Assembly: GCA_951804985.1 (NCBI GenBank) | Contig: OX638133.1 | Location: 74,654,367 to 74,718,366, forward strand | Direction: 5' to 3' | Length of the DNA: 64,000 nucleotides | Origin: Dryomyza anilis | Taxonomy: Eukaryota; Arthropoda; Insecta; Diptera; Dryomyzidae | Shown here: positions 34,621 through 47,483 of the stretch, piece after piece | Numbering within the stretch: position 1 is the stretch's first letter | How the letters are laid out: the number at the start of each line of letters is the position of its first letter | Notes under the pieces: model-generated | The model's database searches: none | What the model saw: only the letters and a program-made list of their open reading frames with translations | What the model was told of the DNA's origin: nothing | Made by a program: the position numbers and the translations under genes

Positions 34621-35147
34621 TGTAAAGGTTGGATTACGATTACTTTTGATTACGATTACTAAAGAATCGTAATTAAAATTTTTGACTACGATTCTTAATA
34701 GTCGTACTATTTTTTTGATTATTTGAAAATGATCAAAAAAAAAGGAATCCGACTACTTTTTTTGATTATTTCTATTTTTCTTGATTATTTTTTTATTATC
34801 AAATAATAGAAAAATAATCTTATAAAAATAGAAATAATCAAAAAAAAGTAGTCGTATTACTTTTTTTGATTATTTTCAAATAATTAAAAAAAGTAGTCAG
34901 ATTACTTTTTTTGATTATTTTCAAATAATCAAAAAAAAGTAATCGGATTACTAGTTTTTGATTATTTTAAAGTAGTCGTGAAAATAATCAAAAAATGTAC
35001 TAAGAATCAAATTACTCTTTGATTATTTCTAATCGTAATCAACATTTTTGTTTACGACTACTAAGAATCGTAATCAAAATTTTTGATTACGACTACTATG
35101 AATCATAATTAAAGTTGTTGAAAAGTAGTCGTAATCCAACCTTTACA
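34621..35147. mobile_element. Foldback element with exact 19-bp terminal inverted repeats
   Basis: TGTAAAGGTTGGATTACGA at 34621-34639 and its exact complement at 35129-35147. The interior consists of repeated GATTATTTTCAAATAATCAA, AAAAGTAGTCG and AATCGTAATCAAAA blocks in both orientations. Confidence 0.75.
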
Positions 35148-37320
35148 GCTCTGGATTTAAGTAGGAATTTTTGGGACAAATGTTACAGTCAAATCTCTAA
35201 TACTCATCAACTTCCTTGACTTTGTCGAAATCAAATAGAAAAATTTTATAATATTTATGAATAATTTTTTTTATTTGAAAATAGAATCCACTATATCGGG
35301 CAATTCATTTTTAAAATATTTGGGGATTGGAACCTCTAGTGCCCACTGAAAACAATTGTAATACAATTGTTTTACTTTACTCCCTCTATTTTTTCGCTAT
35401 TGGTTGGAGAATTGAAAGAGAGCTATGCAGCAATTGCAATTGAAGAGCACATCGGACGTTTGCTGGCAGCGTCATATTTCTTTCGTTTTGAGTAGAATAA
35501 TAAATGGTCGATTATGTTAAGTGGGTCAGTAAGTCGTTCGTAATGTGACTACTACCATATTTATATACACAATAATCCCCTGGCATGTCATGGGAAATCA
35601 TGAAGGTTTCAAATAGTTGCTTGTGTTGTGGTAAAAAAAAAAAACGAAAGAAAAATAAAAGGTTAGTGGGATAAATAATAACTAACTGCCGACTGTTTAG
35701 AAAGGGATATAAAATGGTTTTAAATTTCTTGGAAACTAACAACACTCTAGAGAACTAAAAATGTTGAATTGCGAATTAAGTTTTCTATTTTTAAAATAAC
35801 AACGATGAGAACATAGAAGCTATATTTTGAATTTAAAGAATGTGTTTTATATCGAAATACAATTAGATCATATTTTGGTATCGGTAACATGTATAAATAG
35901 ACTCAAGTTCTTTATTGTTTTTTTATAATAGTTTATTGAAACTGTTTAATTTTCATTAAATGTTCAACAATTTAATTTAAATTTGGAATTATTGAAAATA
36001 TTACGTTGGTTAAATCACACCTTGCTCTTTTTAGAGTTACTAAATATGCGTATTTGGTTTAAAAAATCAAAAGAATCGCACAGTAGGATTCCAGTAATTA
36101 CATCTTTAACCTCGAATTGCATTAAATTCTAAACCGAGCATCGTAAAGTGATCAATGTTTTCAATTTTTATATCATACTAAATCTGCTAGCATATTTATA
36201 AAAATAATACCCATATGCCATTCGTTTCGATATCGTTACGAGATTAATACGAGAAGAAGGAGAATTCACATGATATCAGGCATTTTTTCGTAGCGATATC
36301 GAGCGTCAATTCTGCACTTACTTCATACAAAATTAAGTATATCATAACTTATAATGGCATTTATCTAATTTATCTGATCAACATATCATTAAAACCCGAT
36401 TATACCACACAATTAGGAGTAATTTGCACATGCAGTTAGGCGGTTTTGCAGTATCACCGACGCTATATGTCTCCGAGGCCTTTGATGCCTCGAAGCTTTC
36501 TCGAACTAATTTCAAAAAGTTCGAACTAGTAGCTTTATTGATTCTAAATTTCTCATACATTAAAATTCTTTGACTAGATACGATATATAAACATTTATTG
36601 AATCGATATAGTAGTAGTTTTCGAAAAAATAACGAATTTTGATATTTTTTCTTCGATATCAATCCGATTTCAATAAAATTTCTATTACGGAGAAAACTCT
36701 GACAGAACGCTTCGTAATCTACCTACCATACATACCCAATTTGAAGCCTGGTATCGTTGCGAGAACGGGTCCGATATCGTATGATTTCTCCATATACTCA
36801 CATTGAACTAGTAACGATATCGAAACGAATACTGTCTGGTAGATAGATATCGATACGTTGTTTCTTCGAAATTGGATCGAGGCATCGGAGGTCTCTGAGG
36901 AATGGAAGACTGGGTAGTTATAAAAATTGATGCAAAGATAGATATCGATACGTTGTTTCTTCGAAATTGAAACGAGGCATCGGAGGTCTCTGAGACATGG
37001 AACACTGGGTAGTTACAAAAATCGATGCAAAGAAACAAATTAAACATTTTAATCGACAAGTAGAAAGTGAATGAGTTTGGAAAAAGTCGGCGTATCACTA
37101 TCCATACATTCTATAAAATTTATCAATTTGGACGTGTTTGGCAAAAATGGCGACGCAGTAATTACAAATGTCCAGGGTCCATCAAGTTTACAATACATAC
37201 GAAATATTAATAAACAATTAAAAACTATGTTATTATTTTATAGAGTGTAATTTATATGTTTCAGCCATTTGAAAAAAAAGTATTTTACTCTCATATGTTA
37301 CTTTTATTTGTATTTCTGTC
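35148..37320. other. Intergenic DNA with dispersed repeat and a 95-bp duplication
   Basis: No gene. About 36300-36480 (CAATTCTGCACTTA, AAGTATATCATAACT, GCATTTATCTAATTTATC, CGGTTTTGCAGTATCACCGA) is related to 49750-49975. At 36846-37030 two copies of a 95-bp unit occur. Confidence 0.55.
36846..37030 (+). repeat. 95-bp tandem duplication
   Basis: Two units starting at 36846 and 36941, each with GATATCGATACGTTGTTTCT, GAGGCATCGGAGGTCTCTGA and CTGGGTAGTTA. Confidence 0.85.
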
Positions 37321-37324
37321 TTTT

Positions 37325-38135
37325 TATACCCTACACCTATGAGGTACAGGGTATATTAACTTTGTGCATATATTGTAACGCCCCTTAGGAGGCGTGTCCG
37401 GTATGGAAAAGTATATATATTCTTGATCAGCATCACTACCCGAGTCCGTTTAGCCATGTCCGTCTGTCTGTCTGTCTGTCTGTCCGTCTTGCTGTCTTGC
37501 TGTCTTGCTGTCTTGCTGTCTTGCTGTCTTGCTGTCCGAATACAGAATAACTTGAGAAATACTGCTCAGAATGCGATGAAATTTCGTCTCAATATATTTT
37601 AGCCAAAAGTAGGAACTGAGTTTGAAAATGAGCAAAATCGGTCAACGGACACGCCCACCTCCCATACAAGTCACTTTTATATAACTCTTTCGAAACTAAT
37701 ATTTCGAAAAGTATTCAAGGTATAGTTATAAAATTTAAAACGTATTGTTAGAATTTACCTAAAAATATGTGGTCCAAAAATGGGCGTGATCCGTCCACTT
37801 TTTTTTTTCATTATATCCCGGGTTTTTATAGTAAAAATTTGATCCGTAAATTATTAAAATGAAATCTATGAAATATTAGCCTTTCAAAATTATAAATATA
37901 GGCGTGGTCCGCCCAATTATATTTTTCATTTTTTTTTTTAATTAATGGGGATATAAGACGTAAATTTCTGATATATGAATAATATTCTGAGGTTCAGCAT
38001 AATTAAAAATTTAAAATTAAGGTATACAATTAAATATTCCTCATTAATATCTCCACCAAAGGTGTAGGGTATTCCATAGTCGGGCCCGACCGACTATAAA
38101 AATCCGCCCCATGTGACCTAACTTTCCCGACTCGT
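37325..38135 (+). mobile_element. mini-me-like element, copy 2
   Basis: Same ends and core as copy 1 (TATACCCTACACC; TTCTTGATCAGCATCACTAC). The microsatellite is four GTCT units followed by five to six TTGCTGTC units. Confidence 0.78.
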
Positions 38136-38517
38136 TTTTCATAGTTATTATTTAAGCTTACTGCAATTATAGTGTGTAAATTAAGTCTGCATATGCTGCC
38201 ATAATTTCGTCTGTGTACTTTGTGAATATGAAATTTTATAATAACTTTGCATATACAAATGTTGCAACATGCTTCCGAGAATTATGTTTTATTATATTGT
38301 GTAAAATATTTATGAAATTTTCAGCTGTAATGTTTATTTTTCACATTATGTGAGTTTTACTCTGTTGCAGAAATGGCAATAATTAATTTTTGGTTAGAGT
38401 GTTTGATGATTTTACCAGAGTTTTTTCTATATGAAAGAAATATTTATTTTTTGTAACTAAGGTATTTGAATTACGTGTTGCACAAAGTTTTGTGCAATTA
38501 CAAATTGTTTGTGTTTA

Positions 38518-40226
38518 CACAGAAAAAAAAAAATTCTTCAATATGATGAATTTATTCATAAATATTATGAATTTTTCACCAACTACCAGATTCTTCATAT
38601 TGATACACCGTTCATTAAATGACATATTAATGAATGTATTCATTATATGAACTAAATATCCAATACAATGAATTTGAATTGTCATATTGATGAATCTGTT
38701 CATAATATTTTTTCAAAAAAAAATTTTTTTTATAAAATAATTCGAAAAAAAAGTTTAAAAATTTTATTTAATAAATAACAGTAAAAAAAATAACAAAAAA
38801 ATATCGCAAAAAAATTTTTGGACAAAAAAAAATTGTTCCAAAAAAAAAAATGTTAAAAAAAAAAAATTTTCAAAAAAAAAAATTGTACGAAAAAAAAAAT
38901 TTCAAAAAAAAAATTTCGAAAAAAAAAAATTCAAAAAAATATATTTTTTTATAAATATAACTTTTTATTAACAAAAAGTTGTAATTATAAAAAATATATT
39001 ATAAAACATTTTACTAATTTATGCATGTCGAGCAAGCATTATATAAGAAATAACACACCAGAACTACTTGAGAATTGAGAAAACATGAACGAACAAAAAA
39101 AAATATGTTGATAGAAATTTGGTTTAATGAACAGCATTCTTCAATATGAAGAACATATATGTTGTATTTTATATTTTGGTTCATTAATATGATGAAACGT
39201 AATCTTCACATACAGTTCATCATATTGAAGAACCATTTTTCGACAGTTACCAAGCGTTCTTCATATTTATGATAGCATTCATAACATTGATGGCGTTAGT
39301 CATTATACCCTACACCTATGAGGTACAGGGTATATTAACTTTGTGCATATATTGTAACGCCCCTTAGGAGGCGTGTCCGGTATGGAAAAGTATATATATT
39401 CTTGATCAGCATCACTACCCGACTCCGTTTAGCCATGTCCGTCTGTCTGTCTGTCCGTCTTGCTGTCTTGCTGTCTTGCTGTCTTGCTGTCTTGCTGTCT
39501 TGCTGTCTTGCCGTCTTGCTGTCTTGCTGTCTTGCTGTCTTGCTGTCCGAATACAGAATAACTTGAGAAATACTGATCAGAATGCGATGAAATTTCGTCT
39601 CAATATATTATAGCCAAAAGTAGGAACCGAGTTTGAAAATGAGCCAAATCGGTCAACGGACACGCCCACCTCCCATACAAGTCAATTTTATATAACTCTT
39701 TCGGGACTAATAACTCGGAAAGTATTCAATGTATAGTTATAAAATTTAAAACGTATTGTTAGAATTCACCTAAAAATATGTGGCCCAAAAATGGGCGTGA
39801 TCCGCCCACTTTTTTTTTCATTATTTCCCGGGTTTTCATAGTGGAAATTTGATCCGTAAATTATTAAAATTAAATCTATGAAATATTTGCCTTTCAAAAT
39901 TTTAAATATAGGCGTGGTCCGCCCAATTACATTTTTCAAAATTTTTTTTTTATTTTTTTATACTTTATATAATTTTTTAATTTATGGGAATATAAGACGT
40001 GAATTTCTGATATATGAATAATATTCTGAGGGTTAATATCCCCACCAAAGATGTAGGGTATTCCATAGTCGGGCCCGACCGACTATAAAAATCCGCCCAT
40101 GTGACCGAACTTACCCATGTGACCTAACTTTCCCAACTCGTTAATATTATGAATGGCTCTTCAATACAATGAATCCTGGTTTGAAGAACGGAATTCATCA
40201 ATATGATGTACATTTTTTTTTCTGTG
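38518..40226. mobile_element. Foldback element with CACAGAAAAAAA ends, split by a mini-me copy
   Basis: Begins CACAGAAAAAAAAAAATTC and ends TTTTTTTTCTGTG. The interior has many short inverted copies of TTCTTCAATATGATGAA and TTCATAATATTGATGAA. A mini-me-like element occupies 39304-40142, so the original unit was about 870 bp. Confidence 0.65.
39304..40142 (+). mobile_element. mini-me-like element, copy 3 (nested)
   Basis: TATACCCTACACC start, TATATATA plus core, three GTCT units and then about eleven TTGCTGTC units, ending CCTAACTTTCCCAACTCGTT. Inserted inside the foldback element 38518-40226. Confidence 0.78.
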
Positions 40227-41935
40227 AATAAAGATCACTCACATGTTTTATATTAATTATTGTATATTTTTTGAAAGGTTTATAGTTTTTAAATTAAAAT
40301 AAATTACAATAATAATAGGATGTATTTGTATGTATAAGGCGCAACTCAAAGCGATCAGACTTTTATTGAAATTGTTTGTATTTCGTATTTCAGAACACAA
40401 TAGATATTGGGACAATGGGTTCTACTCCTTTCGAAGAAATGTTACAAAGGATTGACTGCACAAAATCACAGCAGGTGTACTGGAAATGCAGTATATATTT
40501 AATACATAAACAAATGTACAAACATTTGTTTTTTTAGCGTTGTTATCTACACACCGAGAATAATATAATAATTCCAGAAAAACATGTTTATGATTGTCAT
40601 ATCATGTAAATATTGATGTAGTAGATTTGAAAAGGAATATGTTGGAATAAATTGTGTATATTTCTCTTAGACGACATAATTTTATGATTGCAGCGATTAT
40701 TTCCGAAATCATGATTACTTACGTGATTCTGTTGCAGTAATCATTACATGAATCAAGTTTAGGGCAGAATTCATGTTTTAAATCAGGTTCTTGACTAAGT
40801 TTTTTAGAAAATTTAATGATTATTTTAATCATATTTTCATAATTTTTTTTGTACGGAAACCATTCAATGATTAGTCCAAAGATTTATTATGAAATACGTT
40901 TTTGCAGATATCATTCAATGACAGTTTGAATTAAACTTTCCAATATGTCTATGCTGCACAAAATATTAAATGACTAAACCAATAATGTTGTCAAAATTGA
41001 GATTGGCCCAAGTTTTTATCAAAAACGAAATTGTACAGAAGTTTACAGAAGATATTGTTGCAGAAATCATTTTGTAACATTCAAATAACGAATAATATTA
41101 CGAACATAATTTTTACAACCGAGGAACCACTTTGTGGCAACTTAAGTAAGTGGTAGCCACACGATTTTCATTAAAGTGTTTGTTATAAATCTTGTGAAAT
41201 ATACTAATTTGCCATCCATTTGGTTGGTTCACCTATTTGGAACTTGAACTGTGTTTGGATTAAAAATAAATGATAAAAAAGAGGTTTTATAAGGACATAA
41301 TGGATAAAATAATCTATGGCATATTAATATAAATCTTTACGAACTGCGTTTTAGGAAAATTACACTCGAATTTAACATACCGTTCAACTTTTTTTAAACC
41401 TTAATCCTACCACGTCTAATATTTACGCGCACTTAAAAAATGAAATTCGTGAACATTTAAAAAAAAAGGTTTTTTTATTTCTTACGTTATACTAACACAA
41501 TATATAATAATCATATTTTTCTCTGCGTGTATCCGTATTTACGTTTGTTAAGTTATTCTTGAGTTGTAATTCGCCATTCAAAGGAACACAGTGGGATTTA
41601 ATATGTGCTGCAATAAATGCAGCAAAATACAGCAAGTGGATTGTGTTGTGTTTCAAAAGAAAACCAAGTCTTTGGTAAGAGTCTAACAGTTTTCACATAA
41701 ATTGAAATGAAAACAAATAATACAGTCTTTTGCAGAATATATAGGAGGTTTGCAATTTCTGTTATTTTGCCTTTTTATTTAAGTAAAATCTTTTCGAAAT
41801 ACTTTTCCAAAAAATATATATTTTATATTTATATGTTTTACGTGATAAATTATATTATAGAAATTCATCAACATTATTATATATTTTAAATCTTAATATA
41901 ACAGAACAACTGTATAACATTTTTAATTAGTCACT
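40227..41935. other. AT-rich intergenic DNA
   Basis: No gene recognised. ACACCGAGAATAATATAATA at about 40550 and ATATTTTTCTCTGCGTGTA at about 41512-41530 could be diverged ends of another inverted-repeat element, but the interior gives little support. Confidence 0.4.
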
Positions 41936-42732
41936 GGGTCATTCCACTTCAGAAATATCAATCTTGGCACGATGTCTTCCGATTTTGATGAAATTTTGTG
42001 GATAGATAGTGACCGAAAAGTAAAAAATAACTGTGTACTTAGTTTTTTTGATGTCCCAACTCCAACAAAGTTATGCGAATCGATACATCAATGTGTTATA
42101 TTAGATAATTATTTATATCTCAGCAACTAATTAACATATTTTAATGAAAGTAGTGGTTTATATAGGCTATATGATCACGCATTGAAATAAAAATAACAAT
42201 TTAAAATTCAATTGCTGATTTTTCTCCATATGAAATTGGTTCTCTGCCACACGATTACTGGCAAAAGCAATTTTGTATAGAGAAAAATCGGCAATTGATC
42301 TTTAAAACTTGATAGTTTGGAAACTATGGGAGACTCCATCGAAATTATTATTTTTGATCGACGAGGAAAACTCCTTGGTTTAAAAAAAAATGGTTTTAGA
42401 TTTTTAAAGCAGTGAGCGTATACGTAACAGTGATTTGAAAAATATTTTTATTGATTTCTAAGTTAAATGTATTTTTTTTTTAATTGTTATTTTTATTTGA
42501 ATGCCTTATCATATAGCTTATATAAATCTCTACTTTCATTAAAATATGTTAATTAGTTACAAAGATACAATTAATAATCTAATTTGATATTTCGATTCGC
42601 ATAACTTTGTTGGAGTTGAGAAATCAATAAAACTAAGTACACAGTTATTTTTTATTTATCCACAAAATTTATTTATCCACAAAATCGGAAGACATCTTGC
42701 CAAGATTGATATTTCTGACGTGGAATGACCCC
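41936..42732. mobile_element. Long inverted-repeat MITE with GGGTCATTCCAC ends
   Basis: Left end GGGTCATTCCACTTCAGAAA, right end complement GGGGTCATTCCACGTCAGAA. Arms continue for about 300 bp each (ATCAATCTTGGCA, GATGTCTTCCGATTTTG, CTGTGTACTTAGTTTT, CCAACTCCAACAAAGTTATGCG all occur inverted). No coding capacity. Confidence 0.75.
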
Positions 42733-43039
42733 ACTAACAAAAAACATATCTCAAAATAGAATAGTTCCCATAACAAATTCTGTAAAGCAGTTCGTTCTCA
42801 CGTCCGCTTATTTATAATTAATAGTTATTAAAATTTAATTAAAATCGAATATAAATGGTTCCAAAATATTCGTAAATGTCTGAACATTAAGTTTAACCAA
42901 AATTCCAACACTGAATAAAGTATTCAAAACTCTCTGAAATTTCTTCATTTTCTAGTTTGACTAAAATTAAAGGATTTCCGTTCGGTTTCAGTTCCGGTTT
43001 TATCAAAGAGAATTTTTAGAAACCTAATAACCCTAACAT

Positions 43040-43720
43040 CAAATAGAAAATTTCAAAGTACAACAGACGCACTTACAAAGCATAAATGCAGCATGCAACG
43101 TAGTTCCATCCATTGATGCAAGCAGCCGTATCAATTATGTTGACCACGCGGCACGTACGTGACATTTTATTAACTAACGATGGTAACCCAACGGATGAAC
43201 ATACCATGACGATAAGAATGACAAAAATAAAAATACGTTGCCTGAGCCATCATGCCATCAGGCAGTAGATTATTTAGGTGGGTTTCTCACTGTGTCCCGA
43301 TGTATTTTACTGCATCATTTCTCGTCTGACTGACAGAATATTTGATCAACTGTGTGTGTCAGAGTATGATACATAATTTTGGGTGTTATAGACGATAATC
43401 ACAAATCTCCTATAACTCTCTTTCTCCATACTACTACTACTATTTCCGATGTCATACATCGAGACATGTTTTGTCTGCAATGTCAAGCGTCGGAATTCTT
43501 GTCGGGGACAAAAGTAGAAAAGAAAAAACAAAATCAAAAATGCATTTCACTGGATGAAGACGTGCTCTTGCCGGTCATAATAAATGCTAGTCGTGCGAGG
43601 ATTTGGCACTAAAAGAATTCCGAATGGACGCTGATAGTGGGGAATATCGGAAACGTGCCAAAATCCAGTCGCATTTAAGTGGATGTCACTAAGTTTTCGA
43701 ACGCAGTCAGTCTGTGCTGA
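43040..43720. other. Less AT-rich island, function unknown
   Basis: Composition is visibly more balanced than the neighbourhood, without repeats or a recognisable protein frame (open frames here are below 80 codons and on both strands). Might be regulatory DNA or an old degraded repeat. Confidence 0.35.
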
Positions 43721-46700
43721 ACTGCTGCAAATTGCATTGTTTCAAATCGTTTTTTTTATGTAGAAAAAACGGTTTTTTAATAAACCGTGTTAATAAAAAT
43801 AAGAAAAGATATCAAGTCGAATAAAATTAGTTATTAAAACTTTTTAAGATAGATGTAGTATCTTTATTAGCACGTATTACTCTTCTTTATTTTAGAAAAA
43901 TATTAAACATTCCTTAAATTAGAAAAATATAACCCAAAAATGTAATTTCGAATACTTTTTAAACATTGTCTGCTCAAAATTTTCCGAAAAACTGTTTCAA
44001 ACCGTCTCGGCCCTGCCAAAGGTAGATCCCCTTGGTTTACATTACAAAACTATAAAAATTCATAAGTACAAATTATTCATGAATAATTTTTAAAAACATG
44101 TTCGTACAAAAACTAATAGAAAACTAATTTGTCTGATTGAAATATTCCTATATTTGAAATTTATTTTTGTTTTCTTAAAAATTTATTAAACGACCGAAAA
44201 GTATTTCCCAGATCAATTAAAATAAAAATACTTAATTACTACATTAAATACTATTTTAATATATTTTAAATTTGCTTTAATTATACTCATTTAAAATAAT
44301 ACAATTTTTTTAATATATTTAAGATATAAAAAATTTCTCATTTTATTTCATTATTGCATTCATTTGAGAGATAACATAATTTTTTTCATTACTCTCCAAT
44401 AATTAAATTATTCATTAAACAGCATTTCATCATTATGCCTTAGGACTTTTTCGCATGTATTAAAGAAGGAAACTTCTGTTTTTTTTCTTTGTTTTTATTT
44501 TCAATACACGAGGGTACCTCGAAGCTATGCAATATGTTATTTAATTCATATCAATATCCTTGTCGTAATTAAATATTATATTTTTCCAATTAATACTGAG
44601 TTAAATATTATTAAAAATAAGAAAAAACAAATTATGCTGATACACACAGAAAATATAGAATGTTGTTAAGTAATATTGTACATAAATTATAAAATAATAG
44701 AAAAAGTTTTATTTTTTAATATTATATATTTGTCTCTAACTATATGATATGTTTATATGCAAATAGTTGAAGGAAACATTATGTGCATGTTATTTACATA
44801 ATTGTACGAAAATACTTCTTTGAAATTTGTAAACAATATTTTATATTTATTAAGACCAATTAAATAATACGTATATAAATAAATATACATTTTACAGGAA
44901 ACATTATGTAATTGTCTTAATATATTTATATAATTGGAAGATAATAAACAAATAAGACTCTAAACATATCTCTTTATTTAAATTTTAAAATTTATAAAAT
45001 AGTCAACTTTATCGGAATTAATACATACATTTTACTTAAATGAATTTTCAGATTTAAAAATAAATGTCTAAATAACAATACAAAATCATTTCATGAAATT
45101 AATAACAACATCAAAGTTATAGTCATGTATGATTTAAATTATAATATGTTTGCTCCACGCTGAGAAATAATATGGTTGTGAGATAGGGACAACCATTCTC
45201 TTTAAAATAATAGATGGTTGTCATAATCAAAGTATAGTATTTATAGTATTTTAAATTTTATTTCTATAATAATAAGATTGCTTTAATCATTTTATAGTAG
45301 ACAATTCATTATAATATGATTGTCTTTTTGAAAAATCAAAATATGTTTGATAATAACCATGTTATGTTTACGATAAAGACTGCCACGAATAAAATATGGT
45401 CAATGCCAATCATACCATGATATTTACCGATCATAATGTACTCATTTATTATTTACAATCATATAATTGTAATTGAATATTGTAACGCCCCTTACTCTTG
45501 ATGACATGGCTAAATAGACTCGGGTGCATAACTACCCGAGTCTTCAATATGCTGATCAAGGTGTTAGGTAATTATACTGATAAATCAAAACGATGCTATA
45601 GCCAAAACACATAAAAAAGCAGCTTATGCGCACAGTCGTTTGAACAAAAAAATTGTTTACATATAGATGTGCACAAATGACCATCCAACAAAAGAATGTT
45701 CTTTATATAGAATTTAACGTGGAAAATTATAGTCTTAATTTAAAAAAAAATAAAAATACCTCTCATTTAGTAAAATGTCCTTAAACATTTTAATTGCTTA
45801 TAAAAGTTACATGATAATTAAAAATATATTAAATTTGTACAGGGCAATAAAGAAAATTCTATTACCTTCAAAATGAGACCAAACGCTATACGATGCACAG
45901 ATGCAAAGTTATATAATTTTTAAAAAAGGTCCATGCGTATATTTTCATTTTTTAATAATAACCAAATTAAAATTGTACATAAACACTTAGTTACTATATG
46001 TTGACTATTAAATTACTATATATTACATATATAATACATATAATCTTTTTCAATCAAAACATATATATGTTAGAACAAAAACAAAAATATGTATGACTGT
46101 CATTATAATACTGTTTATAATACAATTATAAATTTGTTTATATAATACTCCAAACATATATGCAATGTCTGCAAAATGTTGTTCTTTTTCAGCGTGAATA
46201 TATAAATATGTATATTTTTTCTAATTATAACTTTGTTTAGATATACAAATGTTTTTGAAAATTTCAATTATATGTATTATAACTAAATTATATTGACTAC
46301 AAATCCACTCATTATTTTTTAGCATGTAAACTTAAGTCTTGTGGTTTTTCGTTTATTCATTCACGTTTATTCATACAAAAATGAACATAAACCTCCAGTT
46401 ACCTCCAGGGTACAACGGTGTATAATTACCGGAATGTTTTCGTGTTTATTGCAAAACAAACGAACTTATTATTGGTTATTCTCTGAATTATAATTAATGC
46501 TAGGAAATACATAAAATTCTCATAGATATATTCGAGCTATAAGATTCAAATGGATTAAGTTATTAAAGTATTTAAATTTTTTTATAAATGTACAAGAATT
46601 GTAGGTTATTGTTTCAGTAATATGTGTCAGTGATCTCACGGATTTATTATTACAAACCCAATGTAAATGCCAGCAAACAATAATGGTATCACACAGTTAT

Positions 46701-47200
46701 GAATATTATGTCCTTCAATTTGCTGACAATGTTGGAGGCTAAAAACGAAGGTTTATTTCAGATTGTGGTTGTTGGCAATGCAGTTGGTTGTCATTTTATG
46801 AAAACTGCAATGATTGCAACAAAAACAACAACAACAAAACTATGAAAAACTAGGTTAAAACCAGCTAAATTTGGTTGAGTTTCATTGTATGGTAGACGGA
46901 TTTGAAGGATTTTAAATAAATATGAAAATATGCCATCGGATATCAAAGTGATTTTGTGGTTTTTATATTTTTGTGCTGTTATATATTTCTATTACGATAT
47001 TGTTTCTATGCAAATTAAAAAATAACTTGGGAAATTGTAAAATAACAAAAGTGTGATTGGAAATAAGACATCAAAGAATTCACTATAAAACGAAGAAAAA
47101 CATTACGGAATTAGTATAATAGTTTTTTAATAGTTACATAACTACTTTATATTTTTACATTAAAATCGGAGATGTGACTTAAATATAATAATTGAATTTG
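43721..47200. other. AT-rich intergenic DNA with dispersed repeat fragments
   Basis: About 45170-45440 shares blocks (ATAGATGGTTGTC, AATATGATTG, CATGTTATGTTTACGATAAA) with 53530-53760. 45480-45560 holds a scrap of mini-me-like sequence (TGTAACGCCCCTTA, GACTCGGGT, ACTACCCGAGTC, GCTGATCAAG). No gene. Confidence 0.5.
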
Positions 47201-47212
47201 AAAATATTTTGT

Positions 47213-47393
47213 CGTTGGCTCAGTTCGTTAGTGACCCTGCGACTGCAACATCATACAAATATTTTTTATATACGCCACACAATGGAAAATCTCCGAAAGT
47301 AAAATAGTACCTTAAAAAGGTCTCTGAGTTCACATTATTTCAGATTCGACATTAAACTGTAGGTCCTACCATTTGAGTACATATCGTCACTGT
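47213..47393 (+). mobile_element. tRNA-derived SINE, degraded copy 4
   Basis: Recognisable head GGCTCAGTTCGTTAGTG and CTGCGACTGCAAC, body pieces AAGGTCTCTGAG, TTCGACATTAAACTGTAGGT and CCTACCATTTGAGTAC. Much of the middle is lost or mutated. Confidence 0.55.
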
Positions 47394-47483
47394 CATGCCA
47401 AAAAATGTTTGGATTTGGACAACTTACTGAATTATAAATACGGATTTTGTGAGGCTATATCCGACCAAAACGCAAATATTTTC

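Noticed and set aside
40548..41533. Inverted-repeat element with ACACCGAGAA / TTCTCTGCGTGTA ends
   Set aside because: Only the extreme ends resemble each other and the interior shows no mirrored arms; too weak to list as an element.
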